Source of the DNA: Neoarius graeffei
Lineage: Eukaryota; Chordata; Actinopteri; Siluriformes; Ariidae
Direction: 5' to 3'
NCBI RefSeq assembly: GCF_027579695.1
Contig: NC_083570.1
Coordinates: 96,165,463-96,229,462 of the forward strand
Length of the DNA: 64,000 nt
The notes under the pieces were generated by a model. That model saw only the letters and a program-made list of their open reading frames with translations, was not told the DNA's origin and ran no database searches. The position numbers were made by a program, and so were the translations under genes. Below are positions 12,612 through 23,800 of the stretch, piece by piece (the stretch's first letter is position 1; every line of letters starts with the position of its first letter).

Positions 12612-13038
12612 TTATTCTATCCACATTCACTGGATGTGAGCAATCGCATGCTCTGATTGGCTACTCTACTACTAGGCTATCAGCTGATATACTGTGAGTA
12701 GAGAAAAATAAAATGGTGGATTGTGTTGCTGAACCAAACCAAGGACAAAATAAAAACTCTGCTTGAAAACAAAACACCAAAAAATGCAAAAAAAAAAAAA
12801 AGAGAAAAGAAACAAAATATGGAATAAAAGTAGTTGAGAGTAAGAATGTATATTTTTTATTTTTCAAGAATTATTATTATAGCATTTCCCCAAAATTGCT
12901 ACTGTCATTTTGCCGGTTTGTTTACATTCTAAGCAGAAATGATTTTGTTGGACGTTTTGTACAAAGTTTTTATTTATCAAATTTGCAAAAAATAAAAATG
13001 CTCTGTTTCTCAAAATCCAGTGAATGTGGATAGAATAA
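12612..13038. mobile_element. Inverted-repeat element (MITE-like), unclassified
   Basis: A 23-bp perfect inverted repeat (starting TTATTCTATCCACATTCACT at 12612; complement ending at 13038) bounds 427 bp without coding capacity. Flanks are A/T-rich and I could not define a target duplication, so the superfamily is open. Confidence 0.75.
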
Positions 13039-13083
13039 AACAATAATTGCACAACGATTATTCTGCTACGTGTCTCATTGTGG

Positions 13084-13335
13084 ACATGCGGTTAGGTCAA
13101 TATGGGACGGCCTTGGGCTGAGGTGCCCTTGAGCGAGGCACCTGACTCCCGATTGCTTCCTGGGTGCTGTTAGCATGGCTGCCCACTGCTCTGGGTATGT
13201 GTGTGTGCTCATTGCTCACGTGTGTGTGCATGTGTGTGTTCACTGCTTCAGATGGGTTAAATGCAGAGAGGAAATTTCACAAGTGTGTCATGAATAAAGT
13301 TGTGGTTTCTTTCTTTCTTTCTTTCTTTCTTCTTT
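13084..13335 (+). mobile_element. 5'-truncated SINE subfamily B
   Basis: Starts within the central domain (GACATGCGGTTAGGTCAATA) and runs through the B-type tail (CCACTGCTCTGGGTATGTGT, GGGTTAAATGCAGAG) to a degenerate AATAAAG end and a TTTC microsatellite. The tRNA head is missing. Confidence 0.8.
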
Positions 13336-13454
13336 CATTGGCTATCAGCTCATGTACGACTCGATTTCATGTGAATAACTGTTAATTATCTCATCTTTTG
13401 AGCAGTTTAGATGTACCTTTATTCAGCTCCATTTGATACAACAGGTGTATTTTA

Positions 13455-13830
13455 GGGCAGCACGGTGGTGTAGTGGTTAGCGCTGTCGCCTCACAGCAAG
13501 AAGGTCCGGGTTCGAGCCCCGGGGCCGGTGAGGGCCTTTCTGTGTGGAGTTTGCATGTTCTCCCCGTGTCCGCGTGGGTTTCCTCCGGGTGCTCCGGTTT
13601 CCCCCACAGTCCAAAGACATGCAGATTAGGTTAACTGGTGACTCTAAATTGACCGTAGGTGTGAATGTGAGTGTGAATGGTTGTCTGTGTCTATGTGTCA
13701 GCCCTGTGATGACCTGGCGACTTGTCCAGGGTGTACCCCGCCTTTCGCCCGTAGTCAGCTGGGATAGGCTCCAGCTTGCCTGCGACCCTGTAGAAGGATA
13801 AAGCGGCTAGAGATAATGAGATGAGATGAG
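13455..13830 (+). mobile_element. Full-length SINE subfamily A
   Basis: 376 bp. tRNA-like head with GTGTAGTGGTTAGCGC and B box GGGTTCGAGCCCC (pol III promoter), central V-SINE-type domain, A-type 3' part (GACCTGGCGACTTGTCCAGG) and (ATGAG)n tail. Flanked by GTGTATTTTA at 13445-13454 and 13831-13840. The open frames through the body are present in every copy and reflect repeat composition, not a gene. Confidence 0.97.
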
Positions 13831-13840
13831 GTGTATTTTA

Positions 13841-14438
13841 CCATGTGCATGATGAACACAGAAGAGCTAATATCATTAACCAGGGTTCAACAATTTTTTC
13901 AGAACAACTACATCTCTAAATCTACACAAATGACCTGAAACTAACCCAATAATCCAGCAATGGAAAAAGCAGAAACAATTCCCACAGCATTTACTGTAGG
14001 TGTAAAGTCTGTCTCAGTGCACAGTTGTTCAATGCACAATCCCTCCTTTCCTTCTCTCAATCTTGGCAATATATATTACAATAGAATTGGTTTATAGGCT
14101 CCATGAAAGATTAGTCCTTTAAAACACCAGCTTATATCTGTCAAATAGCAACTTTTATTTTTAATTGTTGGTTATGCAAAAGAGGTCATTACTAGTATCT
14201 CAGAATTTACGATGTATGGAGTTGTGAATCAGAATTTTTTACAGGAATGAAGTTCTCTACATGGATCTTCACAATATCCATTTTAGAATGAGTCAGAATA
14301 TCCAGGTTTCTCCAAGATGCCTAGTGTAAATGATGTCGTGGCCATACAAGCCATCTGTCAAACTATTCACTAATTCAGCAACAATACACTGCAGAAGACT
14401 ACAATGTTTCGGTTCCCGATCTACTGACGTTTTTGATT
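13841..14438. other. No gene recognised
   Basis: AT-rich, non-repetitive by eye. No coding signal. Confidence 0.45.
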
Positions 14439-15060
14439 CTAATAAGTGAAATATAAGCATTGATCTTTCATCATCGGCTGCCCATCGCTGGCAATGATGA
14501 CTGCTTCATTAGAATGCGCAGAAATGCAGATGGGCCACGAGGCCTGCACCAGAGCGACAGAGTCACCTGCAGCGGCAGCACGAACGACCCGGCAGAGCCG
14601 CCACCGAATGTCTGGCCTCGTGAGCTCTTGCATACTATTCTCCTCTCCTAACAAACTGCCTTGCACAGTAAGGTAAGACAAACCATATTGTGCCCCCATC
14701 ATGTTGCCTCTCTGGACCTCCAGACCTGATGCCAAGTGGTGCACAAAAGTGTCACAGACCTGACGGGTACAGATGTTGCCCCGCAGTGACAACTGACTTG
14801 CTGAGTGATGCCATCCGTTGGCCATCTGAGTGGCTCTTCTGCATGCCATCTGGTGGTGTGCCATTGACCCTGTTGGGTTCATCTGCCACATCTACCACCT
14901 TATTGGTGATGTACTATTTAACCCACAGCTGGAACCCAGGCAGGTGCTACCACTCCGGGTCAGAACGGACCTGGGAGCAATGGTGATTAAGGGCACTCCA
15001 CTTTCCCCAATACTCAAGTCTTCCTGGACCTGAGACTCACCACCAGTTGCAGTTTAAAGT
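14439..15060. other. GC-richer unexplained block with a 150-codon minus-strand frame
   Basis: This 0.6-kb block is noticeably richer in G and C than its neighbours. A minus-strand frame of 150 codons (14439-14891) and overlapping plus-strand frames are open. The minus frame has no motif I recognise; it is Met- and Ala-rich and lacks obvious domains. Near 15060 a short tandem duplication (TCATACCCAGGACTC, twice) is visible. It may be a fragment of an uncharacterised repeat or a dead retrocopy. I cannot assign it. Confidence 0.4.
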
Positions 15061-16225
15061 CATACCCAGGACTCATACCCAGGACTCTTTCAAGTATACA
15101 TCCTATAATGTTGTAGGGTGGGGGGGGATGGCAAACACACTTTTGTAAGTGCTGAGATCAAACCATCTAAATACCAATTATTCTGCATCATTTGTGTTCC
15201 ACCCAAAGAAATAAACTATCAAAAAGACATTAACTTGCTGTGTAGAAGGAAATGGAAGAAGTTAGTTGGAAGCTTGTTCTTGGAAACTGTGTACACTGAG
15301 TCAGTGTGGCCCAATTTGACCTGCTTATCCCTCAAGGGATAATTGCCGTTTGTGTTTTTCCTGTTTCTCTACCCACCATTATGGAGATTATATTGAGCAG
15401 AGGTGGCATATTACAGCAATTAAAGGCTGGGTGGGGCTCTATTTGCTTTATCCGTTTCAACATATGCCATTAAATGAGCCTCGTGGTAAAAATAATTACA
15501 GCTTAATTCGTCACTGGTGTCTGAAGCAAAATGTACATGGCCTTAATAATGGAGTGTGGCCACAGAAAACTACTCAGCACTGTGTTATTTCTTTATAGTG
15601 TCGTCTAGCTTCAGGTTATACTGGTTCAGCTTTATCAAGTCGAGCAGCAATGACTCATGACAACAGTTTAAAAAAAAAATGGGTGTGTTAACACTGACAG
15701 TATAGTGTAGGTTTTCTATTTCTAGATTTCAGCCGAACACTGTCAGATCATCTTCAGCACAAGTTTGATTTGTGCTTTCAAAGCCATCAGTCAAGCAGGT
15801 CAATGCTAAGGTCTAATGCTAATCTCCAGTACAGCAATACCAGGATCATTTCAATTTAATTCAAGGGCTTTCCAAGAGTTTTCAATTACTAAATTACTAA
15901 GAGTCCCCGGTACAATTGAGGTGAGCAAGCAAAACACTGTAAAGCACTCTACTTCATATCCTGCTACGGTGATGTATCAATTCTGTTGGCATCTCTTAGT
16001 AGTAATAAGTACATAGGATTTATAACCATTATAATCACTCATTTTATTGAATTTAGCTACAACGATTTTAATTAACCTGATGAGGAGCATCTAATTTAAA
16101 AAACGAAGCTTTTTAAAATTCCACTGCAAACGCTGAAACATGCTCTTTGGTTCAAGGACAAAATTTATGTTTTAAAATGACAAGATAGAAATGAAAGAAA
16201 CCGCAGGAAAAAAAATAAGAGTTTA
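15061..16225. other. No gene recognised
   Basis: AT-rich. Frames at 15118-15342 and 15350-15598 have no recognisable domain or splice context. Confidence 0.45.
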
Positions 16226-16520
16226 CATTCATTTATTCATTTTCAGTAAGCAATTTATCCTGGTCAGGGTGGTGGTGTGTGCAGAGCCTTTCCTAGGAAC
16301 ACTGGGCACTGAATACATAAAAACACTATGGGTAGGATGCCAGTCCATCACAAGACACCATAGACACATACTGTAGGCACACACTCATTCACACCTAGGG
16401 GCAATTTAGAAGGCAATCCACTTACCGGCAGGTTTTTGGGAGGTGGATGGAAACTGAAGAACCTGGAGAAACCCCGCTCAGACATGGGGAAAACATGAAA
16501 AATTCATGCAGACAGGAGTG
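16226..16520 (-). mobile_element. SINE with a different tail (subfamily D), diverged
   Basis: Minus-strand copy of another tRNA-SINE type common in fish. The 3' tail on this strand appears as ATTCATTTATTCATTTTCAG then TTTATCCTGGTCAGGGT. It is followed by the CCAGTCCATCACAAG block and the shared central domain (AACCTGGAGAAACCCCGCTC region). The tRNA head is missing. Old copy. Confidence 0.7.
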
Positions 16521-17598
16521 AAGGAAGTTAGAAAAGAAGGAAAGACAGATCTAATAAATACAACCGCCTAGGAAAGAAGCTGCAATAAGTATTGTTAATC
16601 ACAATTCACCCATGGAATTACTGCTCAATCATACTGTAGCGTCTTTGAAAACTTCATTGATATGTCTCCATTTTAACCATGATAAAGCCTGTTTCATTTC
16701 ATAGGCATGCTGTTCTATGAAAACATTTATTTCAGATATGACTCAATGCCTTTCTGCTTCTTTTTATATAAATGGAGGGGAAAAAAAACAAAACACAACC
16801 AAACAAAAACAAACAAGCAAAAAACACATTCATGAGCTGGCCTTGATTTTGGGACTCGTTCTGCATTGACATGTATTGTAATGTGTTGATGTATCATTGA
16901 GCTGCAATAATTATGGGCAGATTTGCATACTGTTCATGAAAACTGACAGTCATTAAAGATAGATATGGTTTATATTACTATGTTTTGAAATACCAGGCAA
17001 CCAAAAACACAGTTTTCAGCAACAATTATAAACAGGTTGGATTGAACAAGCATAATCACTGTAAAGAAATAAACACTTCTGTCCTTCTGGAGAAAGAAAC
17101 TATAAAAAAAATAACCATGGTTATTCTTTAATGTGATCTTAACATTTCATGAAAAACCTCCAGAGCCTCCAAAACCACACTTTATTTATACAAGTACAGC
17201 TACATCTAAAAGACTTAATCCTGTAAACCACATGGAACCATAAAACAGTAGGAAACACCCCAATCATCAAACCGACCATTTAATGTCCCTTTCAGACCAC
17301 TGCTATGACGTATGTGGACACTAAGTTTTGCATATACACATGGTACACATACATTACAATGCAGCACAAACACTGTTTAGGTCTACTCAGATCCTTAAAC
17401 AGTGTCTTTAAAGAAATTAAAATACTAGTTTAACCTCTTAAGATTGGTTTTAGATGCTGCAATTTCAGAAGTATTTTAAGATTATTACTCGTTACACTTT
17501 ATGAGATGATCCCAACACAAATTTGGTCAAATTCTAACATTATTATTGTCAGATTATATAATAAACATAATCTAATAACAGACGTGATTAAAGGAAAT
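16521..17598. other. No gene recognised
   Basis: AT-rich, with purine-rich and A-rich stretches. Nothing recognisable. Confidence 0.45.
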
Positions 17599-17610
17599 GA
17601 CTACATTCTG

Positions 17611-17985
17611 GGGCGGCACGGTGGTGTAGTGGTTAGCGCTGTTGCCTCACAGCAAGAAGGTCTGGGTCCGAGCCCCGTGGCCGGCGAGGGCCTTTCTTTG
17701 CAGAGTTTGCATGTTCTCCCCGTGTCCACATGGATTTCCTCTGGGTGCTCCGGTTTCCCCCACAGTCCAAAGACATGCAGGTTAGGCTAACTGGTGACTC
17801 TAAATTGACCGTAGGTGTGAATGGTTGTCTGTGTCTATGTGTCAGCCCTGTGATGACCTGGCGACTTGTCCAGGGTGTACCCCGCCTTTCGCCCGTAGTC
17901 AGCTGGGATAGGCTCCAGCTTGCCTGCGATCCTGTAGAACAGGATAAAGCAGCTACAGATAATGAGATGAGATGAGATGAGATGA
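17611..17985 (+). mobile_element. Full-length SINE subfamily A
   Basis: Head, central domain, A-type 3' part and an extended (ATGAG)n tail. Perfect 12-bp duplication GACTACATTCTG at 17599-17610 and 17986-17997. Compared with other copies it lacks one GTGAATGTGA repeat unit in the middle. Confidence 0.97.
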
Positions 17986-18064
17986 GACTACATTCTGTTT
18001 ACACCATAAATCAGTACTAGCAAGGTTCATGCAGAAAATGGGGTCTCAAACAAACATTCTTCAA

Positions 18065-18805
18065 CAGTGGCGTGCACAGACATTTTGGGGGGCAAGTGCT
18101 CTGGGGGGAAAAAAGGGCACTTTTTTGTGCATGTGGAACACCTTATTATAAAAGTCTGAGATTTAACCCTCCTCTTGTGTTCGGGTCGCCACTGACCCGT
18201 TTTAGTTTTTAAAGGTGTAAAACAACCACTTAATGTTAATTTATTACATCAAGGCTTTTTGACTTTGCCAGGAATCTCTAGTTGAACAAAATAGAAAAAG
18301 AAATTTTTGTTTTCCTAAATCTGAAAATGGTCTAGCAAAAAATATAATACTTATGTGCAGTTGTTTCTGTATGCGACGGGCTACTTCACGACAAAATAAT
18401 TACAGCTTGGGCTTAGAGGGCAAACAATACATTTTCACTCGATTCATGTGTTACCTGGCTGGTGGGGCAGGGGAAGAGCTGACTGACTGCCCGATGTGTT
18501 GTCTGCGCTACGACAAGGCCGTGGCTTCCAGGACGCTATGCTGCTGCAACCTCACATTGAATGCACTGCACACTGGTTCACGTGACAGAGCAAGAGAGAC
18601 AGAGGTCCGGTGTGTGTGCGGAGGGGGCACACATCAGGACATTATTTTCACACAAGCTTTTAATGCCGCGGCTTTTCTAAAAGATCATGTTAACATTGGC
18701 CTCAGTAAACTGTAAAAAAAAAAATTCAAAAGGGCACTTTCTTGGACAGAGGGCAGAGGGGCAGGTGCTTGAGCACCACCTCGTGTCTATCTGTGCACAC
18801 CACTG
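18065..18805. mobile_element. hAT-like non-autonomous element
   Basis: Termini CAGTGGCGTGCACAGA (18065) and the complement of CAGTGGTGTGCACAGA (ending 18805) bound 741 bp. TTCTTCAA occurs directly outside both ends (18057-18064 and 18806-18813), the 8-bp duplication expected for hAT. The 120-codon frame at 18353-18715 shows no hAT transposase motif, so the copy is non-autonomous. Confidence 0.93.
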
Positions 18806-19127
18806 TTCTTCAAAGTGAACTTAAGGTAGTAATAAGAAGATTTTTCTCTTCATTAACATATTTTGTTTATTTTTTGCTGTTGACACTGGCATAATAGTAC
18901 CTGTCTAGTGAGTTTCGTGTAATGCTATGACACCCTCCTACCGGTGGCACACAGATATTAAATCAAACATTTCTGACACTGACAGAACTTTGTGGTCAGT
19001 TGTCTTTACCCACAATGTGTCCACAGTACATTATGGATTCTAAGGCTGCTGATCTCAACTCATGACCAAAGAATTACTTTACGATTAATAAGTTATGTCT
19101 GCATCAGGAATATCATAAAATTGTTGT

Positions 19128-19147
19128 GGGGGGGGGGGGGGGGGGGG
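19128..19147. repeat. G homopolymer (20 G)
   Basis: Uninterrupted run of 20 G just upstream of the presumed 5' region of the L1-clade LINE. Run length in an assembly is unreliable. Confidence 0.9.
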
Positions 19148-19311
19148 TGCTGTGGGAGTGAGGTAGATGTAGGATGTGTTTCGCACAGGCTCCGCTGAAA
19201 TGTGACTTTTTTTACACTTTTATATTACACTTTTTATTCATTTTGCCGGCGTTAAGCTCTATTATTGCAGCCTTTCACTTTATGTAAATTTTTTTCGCTT
19301 GTGGGCACTCT

Positions 19312-20187
19312 ATGATGGCAAGCCGTGGGAGAGGTGATGCTACTAAAGCAGGCCGCAGCAAGTCCCGGCTATCACCTCAACCACAATCCCCAGATCAGCC
19401 AGATGCTAATGCCATCTTGTTGTTGAACATGAGGGAGATGATGGATGAAATGCGCTCAGACATCCTCAGTAAGTTTGAAACCACCATCTCGGCAGCAGTT
19501 AAAAGAGAGATTGTGGCGGCTTTGGAGCCCTTTGAGAACAGACTCGCTTCATATGGCGACGCGATCGCGGACCTCGAGTGCTTGGCGAATGCTAACGACA
19601 GGGAGTTATCCAACCTCCGAGCTAATGTTAGCAAGCTAACCACCACTGTTGACTCCCTGTCAAAGAAGTGCGAGGACCTGGAGAGTCGTTCAAGGTGGAA
19701 TAATGTTCGCCTAGTGGGCCTGCCTGAGGGTACAGAGGGTCCTCGTCCCACCAAGTTCACGGCCCAGCTCCTACAAGACATACTTGGTCTTGACAATAAA
19801 CCTATGCTGGACCGGGCTCATCGCACTCTACGTGCCAAGCCTAAGGATGGCGAGCCCACTCGTCCACTTATTATTCGGGTGAGCCTGTTTCAAGCCCGGA
19901 ACCAAATTCTGCACCGAGCCGGAGAAGCTTCCCCTCTTTCCTACATGGGCAGGAGGATCTCGATCTTCCCCGACTTCACCCCGGCGGTGGCTAAAAAGTG
20001 GGCCGCCTTTGCTGCAGTAAAAAAGGAGCACCATTCCTGCCCGAATGTCAGGTTTGGTCTTCTTTACCCGGCAATGCTACGCATCACTCTGCCCAGCGGA
20101 CAGACCCACAGGTTTGAGGATCCGACATTGGCGCTGAACTTCATTGAAAAGAATATTAAAAAGGGAGTCACCCCGGACACTATTTAG
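19312..20187 (+). CDS. LINE ORF1 protein (L1-type, RNA-binding)
   Basis: Open frame of 291 codons from ATG, no interruption. Residues about 1-35 are Ser/Pro/Arg-rich; about 37-125 form a heptad-rich coiled coil (MREMMDEMRSDILSK, then ANVSKLTTTVDSLSKKCEDL). Next comes SRWNNVRLVGLPEG, typical of the start of the L1 ORF1p RNA-recognition fold, and a basic C-terminal domain with RPLIIRV and RISIFPDFTPAV. L1 ORF1 proteins trimerise and coat LINE RNA in a particle that ORF2p copies. Whether this copy is expressed cannot be told. It is not a host gene: it sits directly upstream of ORF2 of the same element. Confidence 0.92.
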   Translation: MMASRGRGDATKAGRSKSRLSPQPQSPDQPDANAILLLNMREMMDEMRSDILSKFETTISAAVKREIVAALEPFENRLASYGDAIADLECLANANDRELSNLRANVSKLTTTVDSLSKKCEDLESRSRWNNVRLVGLPEGTEGPRPTKFTAQLLQDILGLDNKPMLDRAHRTLRAKPKDGEPTRPLIIRVSLFQARNQILHRAGEASPLSYMGRRISIFPDFTPAVAKKWAAFAAVKKEHHSCPNVRFGLLYPAMLRITLPSGQTHRFEDPTLALNFIEKNIKKGVTPDTI

Positions 20188-20898
20188 CTGACATGTTAAC
20201 TTGCTGTTTTGCTGCTATTGTTGCTGGCCTTGAAGACTACATTTGCCCCTCACCAAGGTTGGCTTGGTTTCTTAATGTGTTCAGTGAGCTACAGTTCTGA
20301 GATGACACTGATTTTGTTTTCTTGTTTACTCCTTGCTTTCTCGATTCTCCCAAACTTGGCTTATGGTGGCTATTTGATTGGAATACAGGAATACCTCAGG
20401 TAAAAACTGTAGCACCATAGGTGCCCTTTTGATTTCTCACAATTGATTGTGAGATGCTGCAAGTTTTTTTTTTTTGTCTCTTTTCTTCACATTATTGTTC
20501 GATAAGATTGTTTTATGTATCGATTTAATAGTCAGCTTTAGTTACCTGGCTTAATTCTTAGTACATTTATTACAGTGTAATTTCATTGACGTAACTTCAT
20601 GTCACATTTCCAACACCTACCGTAAGTAGTTGTAGTTCATTAGGTGTTTGGTATAGGCTTTCTTCAGAACTATAAGAGGTGTGACAGATTGGTTGCTCAA
20701 GGGGGTACTTTGCGCGCATCCTGTTTGGGGGGATGCTTCTTCTACTAAAGTTCGTGTGGGTGGGAAGGGAAAGGTATGTGTGTGTTATGTTTGTTTCTGT
20801 TTTTCTTTCTTTCTTTTTTTTACATCAGTCAAGTTTTTGCTTTCAGTTTTGCTTCAGATCATCACTATTACTGTACATAATTCTATTGTTACCTAGCC
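20188..20898 (+). other. LINE inter-ORF region
   Basis: 711 bp between LINE ORF1 and the ORF2 start. Mostly T-rich with no domain-bearing frame. Longer than the short spacer of mammalian L1; whether this length is normal for the family cannot be judged here. Confidence 0.6.
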
Positions 20899-23800
20899 AT
20901 GATCCCATCTAATGTAACAACATCATCCAGTAGGTGTGACATTAGATTCACGAGTTTTAACTGCAAAGGGCTCAATAATCCTATAAAACAAAGTAAGATA
21001 CTGCACCAGGGCGGCACGGTGGTGTAGTGGTTAGCGCTGTCGCCTCACAGCAAGAAGGTCCTGGGTTCAAGCCCCGGGGCCGGCGAGGGCCTTTCTGTGC
21101 GGAGTTTGCATGTTCTCCCCGTGTCCGCGTGGGTTTCCTCCGGGTGCTCCGGTTTCCCCCACAGTCCAAAGACATGCAGGTTAGGTTAACTGGTGACTCT
21201 AAATTGACCGTAGGTGTGAATGTGAGTGTGAATGGTTGTCTGTGTCTATGTGTCAGCCCTGTGATGACCTGGCGACTTGTCCAGGGTGTACCCCGCCTTT
21301 CGCCCGTAGTCAGCTGGGATAGGCTCCAGCTTGCCTGCGACCCTGTAGAAGGATAAAGCGGCTAGAGATAATGAGATGAGATACTGCACCATCTTTACCA
21401 TCTTAGGGCCCATGTAATTTTTTTGCAAGAGACTCACCTCAAGGTCTCAGACCACTCTAAATTGAGGAGGGGATGGGTAGGTCAGGCTTTTTATTCCTCA
21501 TTTCAAGGCAAATCTAGGGGTGCAGCTATCTTGTTACATAAATCTGTTCCCTTTGTGCATTCAAGTACTATCTCTGACCCTAACAGTAGATTTGTTATAG
21601 TTGCTGGTCAGATTCATAACACCCGGGTGGTCTTGGCTAATATTTATGCTCCCAATTTTGACGATGATGCTTTCTTTAAACGCCTTTTTCTAACTCTTCC
21701 TGATTTGTCATCACACCACTTAATACTAAGTGGAGACTTTAATTGCTGGCTTGACCCTCAGCTGGACCGTTCCTCCCTCAGAGCTTGCGCTCCATCGAAA
21801 TCGGCTAAGGTAATCCAGTCCTTTATGGAGGAATTTGCTGTCACCGACATCTGGCGCTTTTGTAACCCTTCTAAGAGGGAATATTCATTTTTCTCTCATG
21901 TCCATCACACTTTCACCCGCACTGACTATTTTTTGGTTGATAATAGATTTCTCTCATCGGTATCTAATTGTAAATATGATGCTATTGTTATTTCCGATCA
22001 TGCCTCTATTTCTATGGATATTTGCATTAAGAGCTTTAATACGCGTGTGCCATGGCGTCTTAATACACGCCTTCTTTTAAATGAGGATTTTGTTAACTTT
22101 GTCTCACAACAAATTGACTTCTTTGTGAGCTTGAATAAAACACCCGATGTTTCTGCCTCAGTACTTTGGGAGGCCTTAAAGGCATACATCAGAGGGGAGA
22201 TAATCTCCTACGCAGGATATGAGAAGAAACTCAGGAGGGAGAAATTAACTAAGCTGACGCAACGCATATCTGAACTCGACAGGTTGTACGCTACTTACAA
22301 AACTCCAGAGCTATATAAAGAGCGCCTCTGTCTACAGTCAGAATTCGATGCCCTAACGACACACCGTACCAGTTTACTTCTCCTACAAACGAAGTCCCAG
22401 TTCTATGAGCATGGAGATAAGGCTAGTAAATTGTTAGCACACCAATTACGTCAGGCATCTACATCTCACCACATCCCAGAAATTCAGACTAATTCGCGTA
22501 TCACCACTGAACCCATGGAAATTAATAATGTGTTTAAGGAATTTTATATGTCTCTCTATTCATCTGATCAAGATACTACTCCTGATTTTGACAGTTTCTT
22601 TGTAAATTTGGACATTCCCTCACTCGATCAACCAGCTGCGGAAGAGTTAGAGAGGCCAATTACTATCGCTGAACTTAATACAGCTGCATCATCTCTGCAA
22701 AATGGGGAAAAACCCTGGGCCAGATGGCTTTCCTTCCGAATTTTTCAAAAAGTTTTGGCACAAGCTTGCCCCTTTGTTATTGGATATGTTCAATGAATCA
22801 TTTGAATCCAGCTGCCTTCCCCAAACTCTCAATCAAACCTCCATTTCCCTTCTCCTAAAAAAAGGCAAGGACCTGTTAGCCTGCACCTCTTATCGTCCAA
22901 TAAGTTTATTGAATGTTGATTTTAAATTGTTATCCAAACTATTAGCATTACGTCTGGAATCCATCCTCCCTTCCATCGTTTCCTTGTACCAAATGGGGTT
23001 CTTTCGAAATAGGCACTCCTTCTCTAACCTTAGATGTTTGTTCAATGTACTTTACAATGTCTCCTCTTCTGACACCCACGAAGCTGCGATATCATTAGAC
23101 GCCGAAAAGGCATTTGACAGAGTTGAGTGGGATTACCTCTTCTATGTCTTGGAGAAATTTGGTTTTAAGAATAGTTTTATTTCATGGATTAAGTTGCTTT
23201 ATTCAGCCCCACAAGCCTCAATCAGGACGAATATCCAATCAGAATATTTTCGCCTATATCGCTCGACTAGACAGGGTTGCCCTTTGAGCCCTCTATTATT
23301 CGCAATTGCTATTGAACCTCTCTCGATAGCCCTTCAGTCCAACCACCTTATTACAGGCACATTAGAAATGATGTTCAGCTGAGAGTTTCCCTTTATGCAG
23401 ATGACCTACTTTTATGTTTCCAACCTGCCCGTCTCAGTTCCCGCTGCTCTTGCCACTCTTCATTCATTTGGTCAAATTTCTGGATATAAATTAAATTTAA
23501 ACAAAAGCAAGATATTTCCTATTAACTCTGCTGCTAAGAAGTATCCCCTGGAAAACTTTCCCTTTAAAGTTGCTCAACATAGTTTTGTATATCTTGGTAT
23601 TCATGTTACGCACAATTTGAAAACCTCTACAAAGCTAACTTTGCCCCCCTATTGACCCGAATCCAGAAAGACTTTGAACGATGGTCTCTGCTTAATATGT
23701 CTTTGATTGCACGTGTCAACTCTGTTAAAATGAATGTACTCCCAAGACTCTCCTACCTGTTCCAGTGCGTACCACTCTTCCTCCCTCAGACTTTTTTCCG

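Noticed and set aside
13455..13530. tRNA genes at SINE heads
   Set aside because: The A- and B-box-like motifs are present, but the sequence does not fold into a full cloverleaf with a proper anticodon arm and is followed directly by SINE body and target duplications.
18353..18715. 120-codon frame with several Cys
   Set aside because: Lies wholly inside a hAT-like element with matching target duplication, starts without good context and shows no zinc-finger spacing.
19312..20187. Host gene for a coiled-coil protein
   Set aside because: It has the L1 ORF1 layout and directly precedes an L1-type ORF2.
21027..21356. Recurring frames of 60-145 codons with texts such as VGFLRVLRFPPQSKDMQVRL on both strands (also at 13544, 29171, 32091, 36781, 43043, 45876, 49298, 51570 and others)
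   Set aside because: They are translations of the A-type SINE body. They appear only inside SINE copies and share its boundaries, so they are not genes.
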